Of a stretch of 64,000 bases of DNA, positions 1 to 9,802 are shown in pieces. Under the pieces are notes generated by a model, which was not told where the DNA came from, searched no databases, and was given only the letters and a program-made list of their open reading frames with translations. Every line of letters starts with the position of its first letter. Within the stretch, counting starts at the first letter, position 1. Source of the DNA: Hymenoscyphus infarciens (taxonomy: Eukaryota > Ascomycota > Leotiomycetes > Helotiales > Helotiaceae); the NCBI GenBank assembly GCA_001414345.1, contig LLCB01000304.1, positions 1 to 64,000 of the forward strand. Reading direction: 5' to 3'. A program made the translations under genes and the position numbers.

Positions 1-1681
1 CCCTTTACACGCTCTTCTACTACCCCCCACAACCTCTCCCTAAACAACTCCAGTGTTCCTCACGTCGTTTTGGTAATCTTTATCGTTCCTAACATACTCA
101 TCTTTCTTATACCATCTTAAGCTTTAGGTCCCCTACTATCCATACTCCACCGACCCCCTTCTTGCCTTTTCCAATCCCCCCCCCCCCTTTTCGACTTTAT
201 ATCGAACCAGTTCCGCTACGAGGCGTAGAGCGACAACCCCCTTCCAGGGCTACCCCCCTTTTCGAAAGACCCTCTAACCCTCTCTGAATCGAACCCGTAT
301 ACCAAGATCTAGAAGATCCCAAAGAAATAATAAAGGTCGAAGAGACTAGCAGGACTTCTCAAATTCAAACGTTATATAGATAATAGATAGATAAGATAGA
401 GGCATATAAAACAAAGGATAAAACAATTAGTTAGCTGAGAGATAGAGGACAAAATTATAAGCGAACTTCGAAGTTACTAACTAAATCCTACCTCCGAACC
501 CTCCCTAATCCAACCCTTATTCGAACCCTCCTTTGCTTTTCAATACCCGAATTCAAACCTCTTTCGCTTACAGGCCCCTGCCCCTAATGCCTTCCTATCA
601 CTTCCTAACTCTCGAATTAGATACGAATCGGTCGAAATACGCTTTCTATTAGGACCAAAGAAGTGAGCTCTTAGCTAAGTTATCGCTATTAATCCCGACT
701 AAACATCATCCGAAAGAGATAGAAGTAGAATTAGGAAGAAGATTACACTAAAGAAACGTTCGCTTTTCGAGTACGGCTATACTCGGAGGGAATTAGAACA
801 GTTCTTCTATATATAGGACATACACCTTAGCTCTAAAACGTAATACCTATCTAGCTCTGAGCTCTCTACGATACGACAGCGACTCTTCTTTGAAATCGGA
901 AGATGATTAAGTCCTTAAGTACCTTAAAGGGAATAAGGTAATACGACAACTTTAGCATCAAGTTTATTTGACTAGCTGAAACTACTCCTTTTATTGTCTC
1001 GAACTTGGGATAGCGGAACTTAACAACTTCGGAAACAACTTCGCCTTTGACCACCTGAAACCCTACTGACTCTGGTACAGAGTCTTCTAGTCTTTACTTT
1101 CTTACTTTCTTTCACTTCTGGCCGGGCCAGAAGTCCTTTTTTCATTTGAACTTTCGAATCGGATATGAATCGAATCGGTACGCTCTCGAAAGGATAGTGA
1201 CCTCTTAGCTGAGTTATCACTGTCTACGACATTATCGACTTTTCGTTTCCGACTTCACGTTTTTGAATTCGAGTTAGATGCGAATTGGTACGCTCTCGAA
1301 GTGAGCTCTTAACTGAGTTATCACTGCCTCTCAATCGAACGACCTCCGACTCTACTTTGAACTTTTTCCGACCTGCTAGACGGATCGGACCACACTCTTT
1401 TAGCGAACGCGAATGCTTGCTTTGATATTGGAGGATTAGAAACGAAGTCTCTACTTTGCAAGCATCTACGGTTACGATTCCGAACCTATCTCGACATCTC
1501 GCTTACGACAAATTTCGATAATAAACAAAGCATCTACGAACTGGGTCAGCTACGATTTAGACCCTAACTTTCTCGCTTACGACAAAATCAAATACGATAA
1601 TGTTATAACACTTATACCATCCTGAGCCTTGAACGATAAGAGAGAGAAGACTCGGGACGAGTCTTTTTTAAGGGAGGGGGA
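1..1681 (+). mobile_element. Internal part of a truncated non-autonomous LTR element
   Basis: The window opens inside an LTR element related to the one at 50385-53736. Shared landmarks in the same order are a poly-C tract (176-186), a GTTCCGCTACGAGG stretch near 210, a gag-like segment around 715-860 and CTCGAACTT...GATAGC repeat units around 940-1075. The 3' end is purine-rich and runs straight into the LTR at 1682. I find no reverse transcriptase or integrase motif and no intact reading frame. It is less RIP-mutated than the central block, since CA and TG are still present. The 5' LTR lies outside the window, so full length and target duplication cannot be read. Confidence 0.7.
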
Positions 1682-1964
1682 TGTGACGGCATGCCGTCCT
1701 ATATAGCCGAGATTACATGGCATATGCAGTGTTTCGGTAGTTGTTGTCTTACATTGTCTGTTTTAGGAAGGTTACGTACGTCTAGGCTTTCGGACGTACT
1801 TCGTAGGTTCGGGCTTTTATATTAGCCGACGTATGTTGTTGTTCGGTTTCGTACCTCTTATATATTAGCATCGTTTAGAGCTGTCTTCGCTCTTTACCTT
1901 TAGTTTTCGCGTTAATAACCACGAATAGACTACTTCTCTACTCTACTCCTGCCTTGTTGTTATA
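1682..1964 (+). repeat. 3' LTR (283 bp), chimeric
   Basis: It starts TGTGACGGCATGCCGTC directly after a purine tract and ends GTTGTTATA, the ancestral ending presumably being TTACA. The first half matches the left half of the LTR at 26800-27150. The second half, from about ATTAGCATCGTTTAGAG, matches the 161-bp LTRs of element B at 29019 and 30128. It looks like a recombinant LTR. Confidence 0.75.
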
Positions 1965-2807
1965 AATAAGTCTAAAAGAAGTATAGAAATAAATAGAATA
2001 TATATAGTATTAACACTTTTTAGGCTTTAATAGACTATTAAATCGATACTTTTTAGTCTATAATAGACTAATAAGTCTAAAAGAAGTATAGAAATATATA
2101 TTATATATATATTATTACTACTTTTTAGGCTTTAATAGACTAATAAGTCTAAGAGTAGTATAGAAATATATATAATATATATATTATTACTACTTTTTAG
2201 GCTTTAATAGACTAATAAGTCGATACTTTTTAGTCTATAATAGACTAATAAGTCTAAAAGAAGTATAGAAATATATATTATATATATATTATTACTACTT
2301 ACTAGTCTATAATAGACTATTAAGTCGATACTTTTTAGTCTATAATAGACTAATAAGTCTAAAAGAAGTATAGAAATATATATAATATATATATTATTAA
2401 TACTTTTTAGGCTTTAATAGACTAATAGGTCTTAAAGAAGTATAGATATATATATAATATATATATTATTAATACTTTTTAGACGTTAATAGACTAATAA
2501 ATCAACACTTTTTAGTCTATAATAGACTAATAAGTCTAAAAGAAGTATAGAAATATATATTATATATATATTATTACTACTTTTTAGGCTTTAATAGACT
2601 CTTAAGTCGATACTTCTTAGTCTATAATAGACTAATAAGTCTAAACGAAGTATAGAAATATATATAATATATATATTATTAATACTTTTTATATATTAAA
2701 AGACTAATAAGTCGATACTTTTTAGTCTATAATAGACTAATAAGTCTAAAAGAAGTATAGAAATATATATAGTATTAATACTTTTTAGACGTTAATAGAC
2801 TAATAAC
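1965..2807. repeat. Tandem array of hairpin-forming AT-rich units
   Basis: Two kinds of unit alternate. One is a roughly 72-bp unit with the motif AAGTCTAAAAGAAGTATAG, an AT core and a TTTTTAGGCTTTAATAGACT tail. The other is a roughly 33-bp unit with CGATACTTTTTAGTC. In the long unit the left and right ends are near inverted complements, so each can fold into a hairpin around a TATATA core. Repeats recur at spacings of about 72 and 105 bp. No coding potential is seen. Confidence 0.85.
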
Positions 2808-2953
2808 ACTTCTTAATTTAACCCTAGCTATCTAACTATATAATAGTTATATTATAGCTATACTACTATTAGCGGTTATTCTATAGCTCCGTTAGTTATA
2901 TATTTTCTAAGCGTTCGTTATACTATCTCGAACTACGCCGAGTCGTAACGCTC

Positions 2954-3030
2954 TAACCGAGTCATATGACCCTTAGGAGGGCCAGTCATACCGGTTATGA
3001 CTAGCCCTCCTAAGGCTCAGGCTCGGTTAA
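2954..3030. repeat. Large imperfect inverted repeat (cruciform) at an AT/GC boundary
   Basis: The arms CTTAGGAGGGCCAGTCAT and its near complement ATGACTAGCCCTCCTAAG flank a CCGGT centre (2972-3014). Outer arms TAACCGAG and CTCGGTTA (about 2955-3029) extend the fold. It sits where AT-rich repeat DNA gives way to the first GC-balanced gene. It could be a MITE end or a palindromic relic. Confidence 0.7.
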
Positions 3031-3331
3031 ATCGGCATGCCTGTGGTGCTGTCTGAGGGAGTTGAGATGTTGAGCGCGGTTTGTTGCTGGTCTCGGGGCT
3101 CTGGGTTCACTCTCCTTTGCGGTCTATAAGAAGGAGGTTGTCTTACTACCTTTTCCTTGGTCCTTTCTGACATTAGCTTGCCTCTCTCTGACTTTACCTT
3201 GCCTAAAGTCTTTCCGATTTCAAATCCCTTTCTATAAAAGGATTTCCTCGTTGTCTTCTAATTCCAAATCCATCCCTTTTTTAACAAAGAAAAAAAAACT
3301 TCCTTATCACCCACCAAACTAGCAATCAAAA

Positions 3332-4415
3332 ATGACAATCCTCCTCACAGGCGGAACAGGAACCACCTCCTCCCTCATCGCAAAACTCTGTCTCTCCCCC
3401 TCTACCCCCTTCCTCATAGCTTCACGAAAGGCACCCGAAACTGCTGTCGGGAAGGGTGTGCATGCCTTGAAATTCGTTTGGGAGGATCCCTCCACCTTCC
3501 CTGGTGTCTTCAACTATGAACTTCCAGGTGGCGAGAAGATCGATACTGTCTATTTGATTGCTCCTGTTACTACGACGCCTGTTGATGTTGTGGGCCCTTT
3601 CATTGAGATGGCGAGGGAGAGGGGGGTGAAGAAATTTGTGCTTTTCACGGGGAGTTCGTGTGAGAGGGGGGGATGGGGTCCGGGGAAGATTTGGGATTTT
3701 TTGGAGGAGGGGAAAAAACAAGGGGAGGTTGTGGTGGTGCTGAGGGCTACTTGGTTTATGGGTTTGTTTTTCTATTTTTCTTTTCTTCGTTTTTCGCTCC
3801 CCTAGCATCCCCCTTCAATTGTCTTTTTTTATGGGGTTCCAAAGAATTCTCGCCTTTGAAAGTCCAGACTCACCGATTCCATTTAGATAATTTCCACAAC
3901 TGGCAACACGGTATAACGATCAAAAACGAGAATGCAATTTACTCTGCATGTGGAGATGGTAAGATCCCTTTTGTGAGCGCGAATGATATCGCGAAAATGG
4001 CCTTCGAGATTCTTACGAAGCCTGGACCATGGGAGGCGAGTTATAGGGTTCCAGGAGGCGAGCAGTTGACTTTCGATCAAGTCAGTCGTTTTTCACCTCT
4101 CGTTCTCATCATCTCTCTTTATATCCTGTCCTCGTATTTTTACGCTCTGGGGTTAACAAGATCCTCAAGGTCGCACAAACCATCAGCCGAACCCTAGGCA
4201 GAGAAGTCAAACTTGTCTGGATTTCGGAAGAGGATTGTCGTGATAGATATATTAAAACAGGCATACCGGCCCAGACTGCCGGTTTCTTGGCTATGATTGA
4301 GGTTGGCACTGCTGGTGGGAGTGAGGCGTTTGAGGGGAATGATTTTGAGATTGTTACGGGTGGGAAGCCGCAGAGTTTTGGGGAGTGGGTTGAGGAGAAT
4401 CAAGGGAGGTTTTGA
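3332..4415 (+). CDS. NmrA-like / ergot-alkaloid-type NAD(P)-binding dehydrogenase
   Basis: Three exons (3332-3761, 3887-4080, 4161-4415) joined by GT-AG introns of 125 and 80 nt give 292 residues, the normal length for this family. The N-terminus has the Rossmann glycine motif TGGTGTTSS (about residues 6-14). FVLFTGSS, VVLRATWFM, IYSACGDGKIPFVSANDIA and YRVPGGEQLTFDQ follow in the order seen in festuclavine synthase/agroclavine dehydrogenase-like proteins (fungal family of ergot alkaloid biosynthesis protein A type). These enzymes reduce iminium or enoyl intermediates with NAD(P)H, but most homologues are not in ergot clusters, so the substrate here is unknown. The splices restore the expected WFM-D-NF and FDQ-ILK joins. 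The exons show no stop or frameshift although the gene lies 0.3 kb from RIP-mutated repeats. Nearest neighbours are a Zn2Cys6 relic and an alpha/beta hydrolase. Confidence 0.85.
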
Positions 4416-4719
4416 ATGGGAAGTAAGGATGGGACTGTGTTGTATGTAGGGAGACTGTGTATTTCTTCGACAGTGAAATTCATACTTCCGAGAGATAATT
4501 CCGAGTGAGAAATGAAACCGGGTGATCAAAAATAAATCCGAGAGTGAAAGGTATGAGAGGGAAGGTATATCTAAGAAGAAATAAAACCCGAAGTGACTTG
4601 ATATTTCCGCGTGAAGTCCGAAGTAAAGCGAAATAGTATATCCGGAGAGACTATTATAGAGAGAAATGAAGCCGAGAGAATAAAACAGAGTTGAAGGAAT
4701 ACAAGCTCATAGCCCAGAT
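4416..4719. other. Intergenic spacer with degenerate short repeats
   Basis: About 4486-4690 carries loosely recurring TCCGAG/AGTGAAA-type words spaced roughly 20-30 bases apart (TCCGAGAGA, TCCGAGTGAGAAA, TCCGAGAGTGAAA, CCGAAGTGAC, CCGGAGAGAC). No gene or RNA is recognised. Confidence 0.4.
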
Positions 4720-5062
4720 TTACCATTTAGAATAACCCGGCGTATAAAAGCTAAAACCTCCTAACAATCTCGGAACAAGTAGTCTAGCATCTGGCGCTAC
4801 TTTTAAGATTTTCATTGTATTTTTGCGATGTTTCGTTGTTAAGTTATCAAGTTGCAATCTCATTAGGTCTCTAATTATGATGCCGCCGCACTCCACGTTC
4901 CCGGCAAGACCGGCACTTTGGGCGATCTCCATTATAACTCGTTTTACGACTTCGGCAATGACTACAAGCAAGTAGAGTTTTACGTCGTTTCTGGGACAAC
5001 ATATCCAAGGGTGGCAGTTCTTTGGTAAAGCACAATGAGTGGGAATGGGATGTCGTTGCCAT
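4720..5062 (-). pseudogene. Relic of a Zn(II)2Cys6 transcription factor (N-terminal part)
   Basis: On the minus strand one frame reads RRKTLLACSHCRSRK, then TSYNGDRPKCRSCRERGV. This is the Zn2Cys6 layout with the third cysteine replaced by tyrosine (TGC-to-TAC type change). The continuation, with a free Cys followed by RDLMRLQLDNLTTKHRK and a LKVAPDARLL-like segment typical of these regulators, lies in another frame, so a frameshift separates the two. No middle-homology domain follows. In living family members this domain binds CGG half-sites and often drives the adjoining pathway genes. Here it cannot make a working zinc cluster. It probably once regulated the neighbouring oxidoreductase/hydrolase genes, but that is inference. 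Confidence 0.65.
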
Positions 5063-5303
5063 TCAGAAGTGAAGAATCGAAAAGAAGAGGGTCCGGGGAA
5101 ACGGAACAGAGGTAGACCCCTATTTTCTTAGCAATCTCTGACTGATCATAAGAATGGAAGGCTTTCTATAAAGAGACGATTTCCATCTTTAAGAAAAGTT
5201 AATCCCACTATTTAAAAATCCTCACCACCAGCCTTTTGACTATACACACCATTCCATCGACGCATTCCCAAAACACCTATCAGCGTCCAACCGAGCTGTC
5301 ACA
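5063..5303. promoter_or_regulatory. Intergenic promoter region
   Basis: Spacer between the zinc-cluster relic and the alpha/beta hydrolase, both of which would be transcribed outwards. A TATTTAAAAAT-like AT stretch occurs near 5210. No specific operator was identified. Confidence 0.3.
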
Positions 5304-6113
5304 ATGCCACAATTTCAAGTTAAAGGGGCAAATCTATATTACGAAACTTTTGGAAATGGACCTCTTCTACTCATGATACCCGGTGCAAACGGTAACGGTG
5401 CAATATTTCACAAAGCGGCAAAATTCCTTTCAGGCAAATTCACAACCATCTGCTGGGATAGAAGAGGATATTCTCAGAGTTACCTCAGTGGCGAACAAGA
5501 CTTCGTAGATCGTCTCTCAGTCGACGCTGACGATGCTTCTGCCCTTATCCAACACTTGAGTGACGAGCCTGCATTCGTTTTTGGGACTTCATCCGGGGCG
5601 ATTGTGGGCACGCAGTTACTCATCCGTGCTCTCGTTGCCCACGAACCACCTTCATTCGCACTTCTACCCACGGAGCATCGAGAGAAGGCTTCTGGACTTA
5701 TTGAACACATTTACAACTTATATCGCACCAAGGGGGTCCACACCGCTATGGAAACCTTCTCAACTGAGCTTTTCCCAGTAGCCGAGGAAAGGGAAAAGAT
5801 GTATGCCTGCATGGACACTACCCGTGGGCACGAAATCCGAGCGAACTCGATGTACTGGTTTGAGTTTGAGCTGAGGCAATACACCAGCACAATACAAGAT
5901 TTAGAGACTATAGTGGCGGAGAAAGAGAAGTATATCCCAGCTGCTGGACTTACTTCTGGTGATGGACCGGGAGTTGGACCTGTTGCTTTGTTGGCTGGAA
6001 TGGTTGGAAAGGAGGTTGTAAGACTTCCTGGGGGTCATGTACCATATATGATTGAGCCAGAGACCTTCTCTTTTGCACTGTCAGGCTTTCTCGAGAAAGT
6101 ACTTGCGGATTAG
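5304..6113 (+). CDS. Alpha/beta-hydrolase fold protein
   Basis: Single-exon protein of 269 residues. The nucleophile elbow G-T-S-S-G places the catalytic Ser at residue 96. WDRRGYSQS (about 51-59) is the usual loop after strand 4. The C-terminal LPGGHVPYM places the catalytic His at 245. It resembles the soluble hydrolases common in fungi and actinomycetes that start by reading Y-E-x-x-G-x-GP-L-L-L-x-P-G. The acid residue is not obvious. Between the nucleophile helix and ALVAHEPP the text is shorter than I would expect by about six residues (the usual PxKV stretch after the LLIR motif), which suggests a small in-frame deletion. The ATG at 5304 sits in TCACAATGCC with stops upstream. The substrate is unknown. 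It could be intact and working, or the first step of decay next to the broken gene at 6186. Confidence 0.8.
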   Translation: MPQFQVKGANLYYETFGNGPLLLMIPGANGNGAIFHKAAKFLSGKFTTICWDRRGYSQSYLSGEQDFVDRLSVDADDASALIQHLSDEPAFVFGTSSGAIVGTQLLIRALVAHEPPSFALLPTEHREKASGLIEHIYNLYRTKGVHTAMETFSTELFPVAEEREKMYACMDTTRGHEIRANSMYWFEFELRQYTSTIQDLETIVAEKEKYIPAAGLTSGDGPGVGPVALLAGMVGKEVVRLPGGHVPYMIEPETFSFALSGFLEKVLAD

Positions 6114-6185
6114 GGATTTGAAATTTTGCGGTCCACATCACCGTTCTTCGTTCACCTATGATATATCGGATCCCGAAATATCATT

Positions 6186-7120
6186 GTGCTGGGGATCTTC
6201 GAACAAATTCTAGAACCCGCTCCACTACCCGGTCACGTTACAATCGCAGTCAAGGCCTTTGGTTTGAACCATGCCGAGATGCACATGCGACGCGGAGAAT
6301 GGGCAGAAACACATGCAATATCTGGTATTGAATGTGTTGGAGTCGTGACTGCCTGTCCAAACAACGAATTTCCACCGGTGCCAAGGTTGCTGCCCTTATG
6401 GGTGGCCTGGGAAGCACTATCGCTAGGTGTTATGCAGAATACACTCGTCTTTCTGCTGCAAAGGTTACTAGGATTGAAAGCAAGCTGAGTTGGGAGAATC
6501 TTGCTGTTATCCCGGAGAGTTATGCCACGGCTTGGACTTGTTTATTTCGAAATTTGGAATTGAAAAGGGGGGGGGGGACACTTCTCGTAAGAGGGGGAAC
6601 AAGTGCCTTTTGCCTGGCAGCTATCAATCTTGCCGTGGAAGCAGGATCCAAGGTTATCGCCAGTGAAAAACAACTCCTTGCCCTGGGAGTCGATCGAGTC
6701 GAATTCGAGACATTCTCTCTCGCGGCCAGCTTACACGGGAATGTAGCTATCGACAAAGCCCTCAACCTAGTGGGAAACAGCGTTCCCCTTGATTCCATGC
6801 ACATTCCCAGACGTGGTGGAAGAGTTTGTCTAGCTGGGTTTCTTGGTGGTCTCGATCCGATTTCGGACTTCAACCCTCTGGCTCAGCTCCTGAGTGAGAT
6901 CTACTTTAGCTTTTTTGGGAGTTTTCGTTTTGGGACGCCTGGCTTTCCGCTATCAGATGCCCCCCTACAGAAGATTGCTAGAGATGTGGGGATTGGAAAG
7001 TATGTTGCCAAGCCTGGGAGGGTTTTTGAATTTGAGGAGATTGATGAGGCCCATAAGGTTTTGGGTGAAGGAGGAAGGGAAGAGTTTGTTGTGAGGGGTG
7101 TTGGGAGAGATTCGGAATGA
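6186..7120 (+). pseudogene. Disrupted zinc-type alcohol dehydrogenase / quinone oxidoreductase
   Basis: The GroES-like start (EPAPLPGHVTIAVKAFGLNHAE, then GIECVGVV) is in one frame up to about 6390. From ISTGAKVAALMGGLGS onward the protein continues in the next frame to the stop at 7120. The join CCACCGGTGCC lacks one base relative to a continuous frame. The expected initiator segment before LEPAPLP is also missing: the ATG at 6158 is in another frame. Inside the cofactor-binding part (GGTSAFCLAAINLAVEAGSKVIA) a stretch normally found between VIA and the LGVD motif is absent, and an 8-9 base G run (about 6568) lies upstream. The family uses NAD(P)H to reduce quinones or enones. No intron explains the frame changes. 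Sequencing error is possible for one indel but not likely for all. Confidence 0.75.
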
Positions 7121-7482
7121 ATTAAGTTCCAATTCAAAATTACAAGATTGAAGTCTTGCTTTGGTGAAATTTGAAACAAATCACGGAGCGTAGACACTTC
7201 ACTAGTTGTGTTAAGTGAGGCAAAGGGAAGGAACGATGAGGTGGGAAGGGGCGTGGTGCTGCATTCCTACGATGTAAGACTTACAGATCCACTTTGCAAA
7301 AGAAATGTGAATGCTTCTCTTTAAATTCAACCATATCGGGAGACGCCTCTATTGTTTCCACATAACAAGTATGCTCTTACTTATCGCATGTTTTATGTTC
7401 ACTGTCGTCTTCAGTAGAGGTTTCAAACAATTCAGTAATAAAGATTGAGTGTGGGAGAGAAGACCTCCACTTTTCAAGGTCT
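7121..7482. other. Intergenic spacer between two pseudogenes
   Basis: I see no open gene. The part nearest 7482 may still hold unrecognisable C-terminal sequence of the NLR relic on the minus strand. Confidence 0.4.
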
Positions 7483-9802
7483 TTAAAGCTGGGGTCTGAG
7501 TCGCTCTATTGCTACATCTGTACAGCGGTGCAGCTCATTGTCGGACTCTCGCTTCAGCCAATTCCGGGTGGCTAAATGAACTAGACGATGCATGTCACAT
7601 GAATCTCCGTCTCTGCGTTTGGTGATGAATTAATATGCTTTTAGAGTGTACAATGCCTCCATGATTTCATCCGGTGATGAACTTGGTGGTAGAAGTGATT
7701 TGGGAATTTTCTCATCAAGGAGGCATGCCATGAAAGAGAGATTATCAGCAGCCGCCTTATCGAATTTGCTCGTTTGCTCAAATGAGAGGAACCAAGTTGT
7801 TGCTATCGGATTTTTGACCTCTTCGTTTCTTCCAGGATCTCCGAATCCCTTTTCCAGGTGTTTGATAATTTCAGTTTCGCTGCCTTGATATAATGTAAAG
7901 TATTCCGGTACTGAGATATCGTTTTTGTTCATGTAAGATACTGCTTGAACGATTGCAAGTGAGAGACAAGTCAGAAGCTCAAGTAATTAAGTGATATTTT
8001 TGTCTTTCTTTGCCGACCTGTTTAATAGAATCGAATCAAACATTATTTTCGCTTCCTCCGGGTCCATCTTATGAAGGTCCAGGACATTACCTGGAGACTC
8101 GTCTAGTGCAGCTTTTCGGGTCCAAGTGGTGAAGAGTATTGAGCCCGAGGGACTAGATGGAAGGTAATCGATCAAGCATTTTGCTTCCGCACTCTCCCCT
8201 AATTTCCTGAATAACACATCAATATCATTCGCATTGTCAATGATCAGAAGCCACTCTCCGGACTTCGCGTCACTCAACTTATTCTGAACAAATCGCTTGA
8301 CCTCCGCTCTGGGGTCCGAGATTCTAGGTATTTGCAAAAGCTCTCCAATCTTGAGATATGCCTTCTCGAAACTGTCCTTGCTGATTGCGGGCACCCAAAA
8401 TATGGAGAGCTTGGGGTATTTCTCTTTGATCCTGTAAGCGAACTCGAGAGCGATTGCGGTCTTGCCACAACCACCCAAGCCGTAAAGTGCTAATCATTAG
8501 CAAGAATCCTTTAAGGCAACTCGTTTTTCAAACTCAAGAAGCTTTGTCTCTCGACCGACGAAATTTTTGTTTCTCGGGAGAGGGATGAGGGAGACTACTA
8601 TAGTCATAAAGCATTAGCAACTTATTCTCTCAAAACTGTAGTGAGAAATTTGCTGTCATCATTTTGCAATATGAAAATGCCACAAGGTGATTATAATAAT
8701 TAACCGACATGGCTGAGGAGAATAAGAGAGTAGATCTCTCAATTATCCTAGACCTTTCCCGGTTAACGGCTATGATTGTCCTAGAATATCTTGCACAATG
8801 AGACTGAAGTGCTGGAGACCAACGCTCGATGATCTCATTCAAACTGGTGAAGGGGTTAACTGAAGTTGGGAGATAGAGAAAGTTGAGAGCTGGAGAGGAA
8901 CAAGCTTACCGCTCACATCACTCCCTGGGTTTATCGAGCATAGAACATCCCTCGCATATGCCGCTGCAACAGCAGCCGCAAACCCTTGCCATTTCTTATT
9001 CTTGTGCTTGTCGGCATAGTTACAAACCCCTCGGATGTGACCCATAGGAATCGTGTTCATCGTTCTATGTTTCCATCTCGAGCCCGATGATCTTGTAGCG
9101 ATCCCGTAACTCGTCCCTTTCTTTTGTTAAGATTTCATTAATGTATTTCCAGAACCAATCGTACTGTACCAAGTTCGAGTTCGTGGTTCGCTTCGAGGTT
9201 GGCGTTACTCCAACACTTCCTCGCTGCCGACTGTCTTGTATAGAAGATCGTTGGCTTCTCCAGGATCTCGAAATAAAAACCGCCCTTGATCGTCCGCCAC
9301 CTCCTGAACCTTCTGAAGATGTTGCAAGAAGGTATGCCTTTTGATGGGTGTAAGATTTCTGATCTTAGTAAAAGCAGAGCGGAGATATTCGAGTGTGTTG
9401 GTCTGTTGACTGTGGTTCTCAACCCCCTCGGTAGTCTGCTTTCCCATGGCGTGTTGAATAACTCCAGAGGTTGAAAGCGATATAAGGACATCTCTAAGCT
9501 GTATGTTGTTCGGTGGGTTCATAGATAGATTCGGCGGCCCTGCCGCAATCCCCACTAAGAGGCTAAACCAAAGACTGTTGCGCACACCTTTCGGACTTGA
9601 GCAGTAAGAGCAGCGGCAGAATTTCCTCCATACTGCGTTCCTTCTGGAAAGGTCGCGACGACGATGTTGTGGCCATTGGTATCGCCCCCTATGTACTGAT
9701 AGTTGTTGTAGCATCGGATACGAAGTTTCTATCGTGAAGATTATCTAATATGTAGAGTGTAGCCTTCACATCAATCTCCAAAGGTGCGATCCAGGCTACC
9801 AT
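7483..9802 (-). pseudogene. Decayed fungal NLR: nucleoside-phosphorylase domain plus NB-ARC
   Basis: Read on the minus strand from about 9802, the remains follow the fungal PNP-NLR plan. They begin VAWIAPLEI and DTNGHNIVVATFPEG, then SLLVGIAAGPPNL with RDVLISL (PNP_UDP_1 fold), GLEMET, and [32 protein letters not shown]. Next come NFVGRETKLLEFE and the P-loop GLGGCGKTAIALEFAYR, EWLLIIDNANDIDVLF (Walker B), LAIVQAVSYMNKNDIS, DMHRLVHLATRNWLKRE. A GTAAGC...CAG intron of about 60 nt is still visible near 8850-8910. At least three frameshifts break the PNP part. The NB-ARC part is one continuous frame interrupted by TAA-TGA at 8494-8499, TAA near 7987 and TAA at 7630. Several are C-to-T changes of Gln/Arg codons. 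Living relatives are nonself-recognition or cell-death receptors. This copy cannot make a protein. Confidence 0.88.

Noticed and set aside
1965..2807. Repeat array as a CRISPR
   Set aside because: Eukaryotic context, unequal units, no unique spacers and no cas genes.
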